Of a stretch of DNA of 11,044 bases, positions 7,172 through 11,044 are shown piece after piece. Position 1 is the stretch's first letter, and the number at the start of each line of letters is the position of its first letter. This DNA comes from Nitrosomonas sp. Its GTDB lineage: Bacteria; Pseudomonadota; Gammaproteobacteria; Burkholderiales; Nitrosomonadaceae. A model generated the notes under the pieces. It saw nothing but the letters and a program-made list of their open reading frames with translations, ran no database searches and was not told the origin of the DNA. Position numbers and translations under genes: made by a program. The DNA is taken from NCBI GenBank assembly GCA_021774205.1, contig JAJFJI010000092.1, positions 1-11,044 of the forward strand, given 5' to 3'.

Positions 7172-8296
7172 TTAATTAAAAAATAACTTGACGCTATCCC
7201 AGGTGCGACCAAAAATGTTGGCGGTATCAACTGTTTCCAAGGCTACTAAGGGATAAGTTGCCATCGGTTTGCCATTTAGTGTAAATTTTACAGTGCCAAC
7301 TTTTTGTCCTGCATTAACAGGCGCGATAAGTGGTTGCTGGAATTCCATTGTGGCTTTTAGTTGTTCCGCCTGACCTTTCGGTAGTGTGAAGTAGATATCT
7401 TGGCTGAAACCTGCTTTGAGTAAATTCTGATCGCCTTTCCACAATTGGATAGTTGTTACCCCTTGATTTTTATTATACAAATGTAGCGTGTCATAAAACT
7501 GGAAGCCATAATTCAGCAAGCGTTGACTTTCAATACTACGCACATTGGCTGAATCAGAGCCAATCACAACTGAAATCAGTCGCCGCTTGTCGCGTATGGC
7601 TGCAGTGATGAGGCAATAACCGGCAGACTTGGTCCAGCCCGTTTTAAGACCGTCTACATGGGGATCCAGCCACAACAGGCGGTTACGGTTGGGTTGGGTG
7701 ATGCCATTGTAAGTATATTCTTTTAGAGAATAAAGTGGGTAGAATTCAGGAAAATCACGAATGATTGCAGATGCGAGTAATGCAAGATCGTACGCGGAAC
7801 TGTAGTGTTCAGGATCCGGTAGCCCGGTTGAATTGGTGAAGTTTGTATTCTTCATTCCAATGCGTGCAGCTTCTTTATTCATCATGTGAACAAATATTTC
7901 TTCTGATCCTGTAATCGTTTCAGCTAGTGCGATACAGGCGTCATTTCCAGATTGCACTATCATTCCCTTTATCAGTTCATCCACTGTCACTGGTTTATTC
8001 GGCTCGATAAACATGCGTGAACCAATCATGCGCCAAGCGCGTTCGGATACCTGCACGGTTTGATTGAGTGTTATCCGATTTTGTTTCAGCGCAGAAAAAG
8101 TGACATAAGCCGTCATGAGTTTGGTGAGCGAGGCTGGTTCAATACGCTCATTTACATTCTGGCCAGCTAATGCCTGACCTGTTTGAAAATCAACAAGATA
8201 ATAGGCTTTTGCCGCTATGGTTAAGGCTGGTTGCTGCGCATATATAGGAGCGCTAGCCCAGCATAGGCATAACAATAGTGGAAATAAATACTTCAT
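7172..8296 (-). CDS. dacA: D-alanyl-D-alanine carboxypeptidase (PBP5/6 family)
   Basis: A low-molecular-weight penicillin-binding protein of 374 aa that removes the terminal D-alanine from peptidoglycan pentapeptides in the periplasm. The signal peptide (MKYLFPLLLCLCWASAPIYA) should be cut before QQ at 21. The serine-peptidase S11 motifs are all present: S56-L-T-K59, S116-G-N118 and K218-T-G220. A C-terminal beta domain follows, and the last residues (IFGRTWDSVKLFFN) form the amphipathic helix that anchors such enzymes to the outer face of the inner membrane. First gene of the five-gene run ending in lipA. No clear Shine-Dalgarno is seen before the ATG. Confidence 0.97.
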   Translation of the reverse strand: MKYLFPLLLCLCWASAPIYAQQPALTIAAKAYYLVDFQTGQALAGQNVNERIEPASLTKLMTAYVTFSALKQNRITLNQTVQVSERAWRMIGSRMFIEPNKPVTVDELIKGMIVQSGNDACIALAETITGSEEIFVHMMNKEAARIGMKNTNFTNSTGLPDPEHYSSAYDLALLASAIIRDFPEFYPLYSLKEYTYNGITQPNRNRLLWLDPHVDGLKTGWTKSAGYCLITAAIRDKRRLISVVIGSDSANVRSIESQRLLNYGFQFYDTLHLYNKNQGVTTIQLWKGDQNLLKAGFSQDIYFTLPKGQAEQLKATMEFQQPLIAPVNAGQKVGTVKFTLNGKPMATYPLVALETVDTANIFGRTWDSVKLFFN

Positions 8297-8677
8297 GGGA
8301 TTGTGATGAAAATTGAATATTATAGCCTGCCTAGAAAGTGAAAAAACAAATCAAATTCTGAAAAATTAATAGGTATGATTAAACAATGAGTTATATTTTC
8401 CTGGAATACCGGAAAATTTCGATATTGGGTTTCTATCAAATTTTTACCTAATAATGCCGTTAAGTCAAATAACCGCGGTTGATCGTTGCAAAAGATAGTT
8501 ATGCAGAACTAGATCATTCATGTTAACGCAGGTGTATTGATAATGCGCCGGCACTAATTTTTGCATGTATAGCACTTGGCCGCATTTTTTTGATAATAAG
8601 TAGCTAATTGGCTTGAAATAAAAGGTGAGTTTCGGGTGAACTGGAAAAATTTTATTTGCGGTACTTGTTAGGATTTC
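8297..8677. other. Divergent intergenic region between dacA and the HDOD gene
   Basis: 381 bp, AT-rich, with no credible gene. Besides the dacA promoter it contains a perfect 10-bp palindrome AACCGCGGTT (8471-8480), which stands out in its AT-rich setting and could be an operator. A weak stem is possible between TGCGCCGG (about 8543-8550) and GGCCGCA further right, with a bulge and wobble pairs. For the HDOD gene TTGATA (8589-8594) with TGAAAT 18 bp later is a possible but weak promoter. A TTAGGAT ribosome site sits just before the HDOD start. Confidence 0.5.
8319..8349 (-). promoter_or_regulatory. Candidate promoter for the dacA-lipA operon
   Basis: On the complement there is a perfect -10 hexamer, TATAAT (8319-8324). 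The -35 is uncertain: TTGTTT (8344-8349) is 19 bp away, and at 17 bp the sequence is GTTTTT (8342-8347). Transcription would start near 8312, giving a leader of only about 16 nt with no Shine-Dalgarno, which matches the weak ribosome site of dacA. Confidence 0.5.
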
Positions 8678-9544
8678 ATGGTGGAACAAAAAAAAATAGA
8701 TTACAGGAATGTAGCGTCTCAGCCTGATATTATTTCCAAAATTGTTAAGATAGATAATGATTCGCCTCATTGTTTTGGAGACTTAGATCGGTTGCTTAGA
8801 TCAGATCAAGGCGTAGCATCCCTTGTGCTCAGAGTTGCCAATTCAGCGATATATAATCGCGGCAGACCTATTAAAACGTTGCCGATTGCTATTACCTTGC
8901 TGGGGCTCAACGTGATACGTTCTCTGGCGATACTCGCAATCACCCGATCTATTTTTTCGCGGAGTAAAAATAAACTGATTCAGCTGCATGTTTGGAACCA
9001 TTCACTACTGACTGCTATTGCCAGTCAGCGCATTTGTGTGGAAATGGGTAATTCCGGTAAAGCAGAGGAAGCATTTGTCGCAGGATTACTGCATGATGTC
9101 GGCAAGATATTGCTTTTTTCTCATTATTCAGAAGCGTATTTAAGTGCCATGGATTATTTGTTGACGGGACATTGTTCCAGCGCCGAAGCGGAACAAAGGT
9201 TTCTGGGTATGGATCACTATTATGTGGGTCAGCAAGCAGTGAAAGAATGGAAATTGCCTGCACATTTTGTTCAGTATATGGGTATTAATCTTGATGAACC
9301 TTATTGCGCTGAAACTGAAGAATCTGCACAACTAAGCCCCGTGCAACTTAGTCTTGCGGCAGCCAATAGTTTGACTAAGGGTGCTGGTATCGGCGCTAGT
9401 CCTTGGGATCCAGATACCCGGAAGGTAAAACTGATGACGCTGGGTTTAAGTAGTGAATTTTGTGATTACCTGCTTGAAGACTTATTTATGCAAGGATTGA
9501 TGGAAAATGAACTTTATCAGCAATGCGCCCATGTTAATAGCTAA
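8678..9544 (+). CDS. HDOD domain protein
   Basis: A 288-aa cytoplasmic protein made almost entirely of one HDOD domain, an HD-hydrolase-like output module found in bacterial signalling proteins. Matching blocks are LLRSDQGVASLVLRVANSAIYN (39-60), ITLLGLNVIRSLAI (72-85), WNHS with H108, AGLLHDVGKILL with H139 and D140, GMDHYYVG with H180, and WKLPAHFVQY (191-200). The His-His pair that usually follows the last block is replaced by MGINLD, so metal-dependent phosphohydrolase activity is doubtful; most HDOD proteins are thought to act through protein contacts. The gene has a TTAGGAT ribosome site and overlaps the following adenylate cyclase by 38 bp. This suggests that the two proteins act together. 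Confidence 0.92.
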   Translation: MVEQKKIDYRNVASQPDIISKIVKIDNDSPHCFGDLDRLLRSDQGVASLVLRVANSAIYNRGRPIKTLPIAITLLGLNVIRSLAILAITRSIFSRSKNKLIQLHVWNHSLLTAIASQRICVEMGNSGKAEEAFVAGLLHDVGKILLFSHYSEAYLSAMDYLLTGHCSSAEAEQRFLGMDHYYVGQQAVKEWKLPAHFVQYMGINLDEPYCAETEESAQLSPVQLSLAAANSLTKGAGIGASPWDPDTRKVKLMTLGLSSEFCDYLLEDLFMQGLMENELYQQCAHVNS

Positions 9545-11044
9545 ACCAACTGAAGAAACAACAAGCATTCAGACCCAGGTCGTTCAGACTATCCTGGTGT
9601 CGTCGATGGAGGAGAATATTGAGCAAGAACTGAAAGCCAGTCTTGCTTTGTCACTGGGTCGTTTGCAACTTACCCAATTATTTGAGCCAACGTTACTATT
9701 ACTCCATAAGTTTATTACGGATGCAGTTAAGACATTGCATTACACGGTATTTAGGCAAGTCGTGGATACTGATTTTTGTATCAGTACATCAGATAGCCAT
9801 GAGGCATTAGAAATACTTTATAAACATGAACTAGCTGAACATGGTGATTGCAATATTGCGAGATTTTGCAAAGAGAGGGGTCTGCATATTGCATTGAATT
9901 TTCCCAATAGGGATGGGGTTATTATGGCAATCAGCTATCCTGATATTTGTGGATGCGCTGTAAGATTGGATAATAAGCTGGCAGACGCGTTGGGTTTGCA
10001 ATTTTCTAGACAAGAAGTAGATATTGATGCCGGTTATAGCGTTGTTTCACTCGTTAAGCCGGCTGCAGAATCAGAGCATACCAGAAAGACTGTCTTCACA
10101 AATCTGCCAGAATTACTTATGCCCCCAATAGCGCAGCATCATTTGCACGCTATTTTTTCACAACTCGATTATGGTATTGTTAGTTTCGCCAGTACTGGCG
10201 CAATACTCGCTGCATCGCCATCCATCCTTGTCTGTTTGAATCTTGATGAATCGGTTTCTTCTATTCAGAAACTAGCAAAATCCATTCCTACGCATTTTTA
10301 TAATGATGTGATATGGGGACTCGCGCTTGAATCGCCCAATGGGGTTTTTGGAAATTACAGAATCCGCGTGAGTTCTTTTAAAGAAACCGATTTGACGATG
10401 TTATTTAACGTAAGTGGCTATCGCGAACAGAGCGGGGTTGTCCACACATTGTGGCAAGCTGTCTCCATTGATGGTGATGAAAACCATAACCTGTCAGAAG
10501 GGTCAATTCTGAATGAAGCCAGAGTCCATAATATAACACGGAGCTATGTGCCACAGCTGGTTGAAGAAAGAGCCCGGGAAGTTGTTAGGTTGGGTGGTAA
10601 TCGCTTAACCAACGAAGAATGTTTTATGGCGGTATTATTTTGCGATATCGTTGGTTTCACCACCTATGTAGAAAATAATGAGGATGAAGAATCAGTTATT
10701 CATACGCTTAATGCAATTCTTCGCAGAGTTTCAAAGTCTGCAACAATGCACGGTGGTCTTATTGATAAATTTATGGGTGATTGTATCATGGTGCTTTTCA
10801 GGAACCCATATGATGCGGTCCTTGCCGCTCTTGAGATGCAAAGTCATTCCATTGACATCAATAACTTGCGTGCCCGTGCAGGACAGGAAGTACTGCAATT
10901 GCGCATTGGTATTCATTGGGGAAAGGTAATTGTTGGCAATGTTGGTACTGTTGAAAGACTGGATTGGACGACAATTGGCGATGTTGTTAATACCGCTTCG
11001 CGGATAGAGAATCACTGTCAACCAGGCGCCATATTAATTAGTCA
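9507..11044 (+). CDS. Class III adenylate cyclase with PAS-like sensor region (partial, 3' end beyond window)
   Basis: Open from ATG 9507 to the right edge (512 codons). An in-frame TGA at 9498 makes 9507 the first start, with a GGATTGATGGA purine-rich site before it; ATG 9531 is possible but has none. The cyclase domain begins near residue 374. Metal-binding aspartates are D380 (FCDIVGFT) and D425 (KFMGDC). Substrate residues are K421 and T488 (WTTIGD), and N495 and R499 (VVNTASR) are the transition-state pair. All are present, so it should make cyclic AMP from ATP; Thr in the purine-specifying place points to class IIIb. The helical linker YVPQLVEERAREVVRLGG precedes it. Residues about 213-318 (LDYGIVSFASTGAILAASPS) resemble a PAS domain, and 1-210 are unassigned. 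No membrane segment is seen. Confidence 0.9.
   Translation, partial: MNFISNAPMLIAKPTEETTSIQTQVVQTILVSSMEENIEQELKASLALSLGRLQLTQLFEPTLLLLHKFITDAVKTLHYTVFRQVVDTDFCISTSDSHEALEILYKHELAEHGDCNIARFCKERGLHIALNFPNRDGVIMAISYPDICGCAVRLDNKLADALGLQFSRQEVDIDAGYSVVSLVKPAAESEHTRKTVFTNLPELLMPPIAQHHLHAIFSQLDYGIVSFASTGAILAASPSILVCLNLDESVSSIQKLAKSIPTHFYNDVIWGLALESPNGVFGNYRIRVSSFKETDLTMLFNVSGYREQSGVVHTLWQAVSIDGDENHNLSEGSILNEARVHNITRSYVPQLVEERAREVVRLGGNRLTNEECFMAVLFCDIVGFTTYVENNEDEESVIHTLNAILRRVSKSATMHGGLIDKFMGDCIMVLFRNPYDAVLAALEMQSHSIDINNLRARAGQEVLQLRIGIHWGKVIVGNVGTVERLDWTTIGDVVNTASRIENHCQPGAILIS

Noticed and set aside
8465..8770. A 101-codon minus-strand frame overlapping the HDOD start
   Set aside because: It has no recognisable domain or ribosome site, it would overlap the HDOD gene's own 5' end, and it covers AT-rich intergenic sequence.
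9531..9533. Alternative start codon for the adenylate cyclase
   Set aside because: It is in frame and gives a smaller overlap with the HDOD gene, but no purine-rich ribosome site precedes it, unlike the ATG at 9507.
1..11044. CRISPR arrays, tRNA or rRNA genes, prophage or integrase genes
   Set aside because: I looked for regularly spaced short repeats, tRNA-like cloverleaf segments and phage or integrase motifs and saw none; the only tandem repeat is the TPR-coding one.

Overview
The window reads as chromosomal DNA of an ammonia-oxidising betaproteobacterium, most likely Nitrosomonas. The best clue is a small periplasmic c-type cytochrome (3481-3798) that closely resembles, from memory, Nitrosomonas cytochrome c-552. 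The gene order dacA - D-amino-acid aminotransferase - DUF493 (ybeD) - lipB - lipA and the moderately AT-rich composition also fit. The genus is an inference; no search was run.

Layout, left to right. (1) 1-866, minus strand: the 5' part of a gene for an exported protein with a coiled coil followed by kinesin-light-chain-type TPR repeats. The repeats run off the left edge as a 126-bp DNA tandem array. (2) 867-1390: 524 bp without a convincing gene. It holds a MITE-like 246-bp segment bounded by roughly 23-bp imperfect inverted repeats, a second nested inverted repeat, and a small palindrome over a possible -10 site. (3) 1391-3798, plus strand: a thioredoxin-domain DUF255 (YyaL/SPATA20 family) gene followed after 17 bp by the cytochrome c gene, closed by a strong intrinsic terminator. 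(4) 3904-4320, plus strand: an OsmC/Ohr-family protein with both redox cysteines. (5) 8296-4336, minus strand: dacA, dat, ybeD, lipB and lipA, packed closely enough for one operon. It combines D-alanine and peptidoglycan metabolism with lipoic acid assembly. (6) 8297-8677: a 381-bp divergent intergenic region with a good -10 for dacA and a GC-rich 10-bp palindrome. (7) 8678 to the right edge, plus strand: an HDOD signalling protein whose 3' end overlaps by 38 bp a class III adenylate cyclase. The cyclase is cut by the right edge but keeps all its catalytic residues.

How the genes work together. LipB moves octanoate from acyl-carrier protein onto lipoyl domains and LipA inserts the two sulphurs. 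Dat makes or recycles D-alanine and D-glutamate for peptidoglycan, and DacA trims the D-alanine from stem peptides. The DUF255-cytochrome pair and the OsmC protein are redox functions. The HDOD-cyclase pair looks like a compact cytoplasmic module that could couple an unknown input to cyclic AMP. It and the inverted-repeat element at 1026-1271 are the least explained parts of the window.
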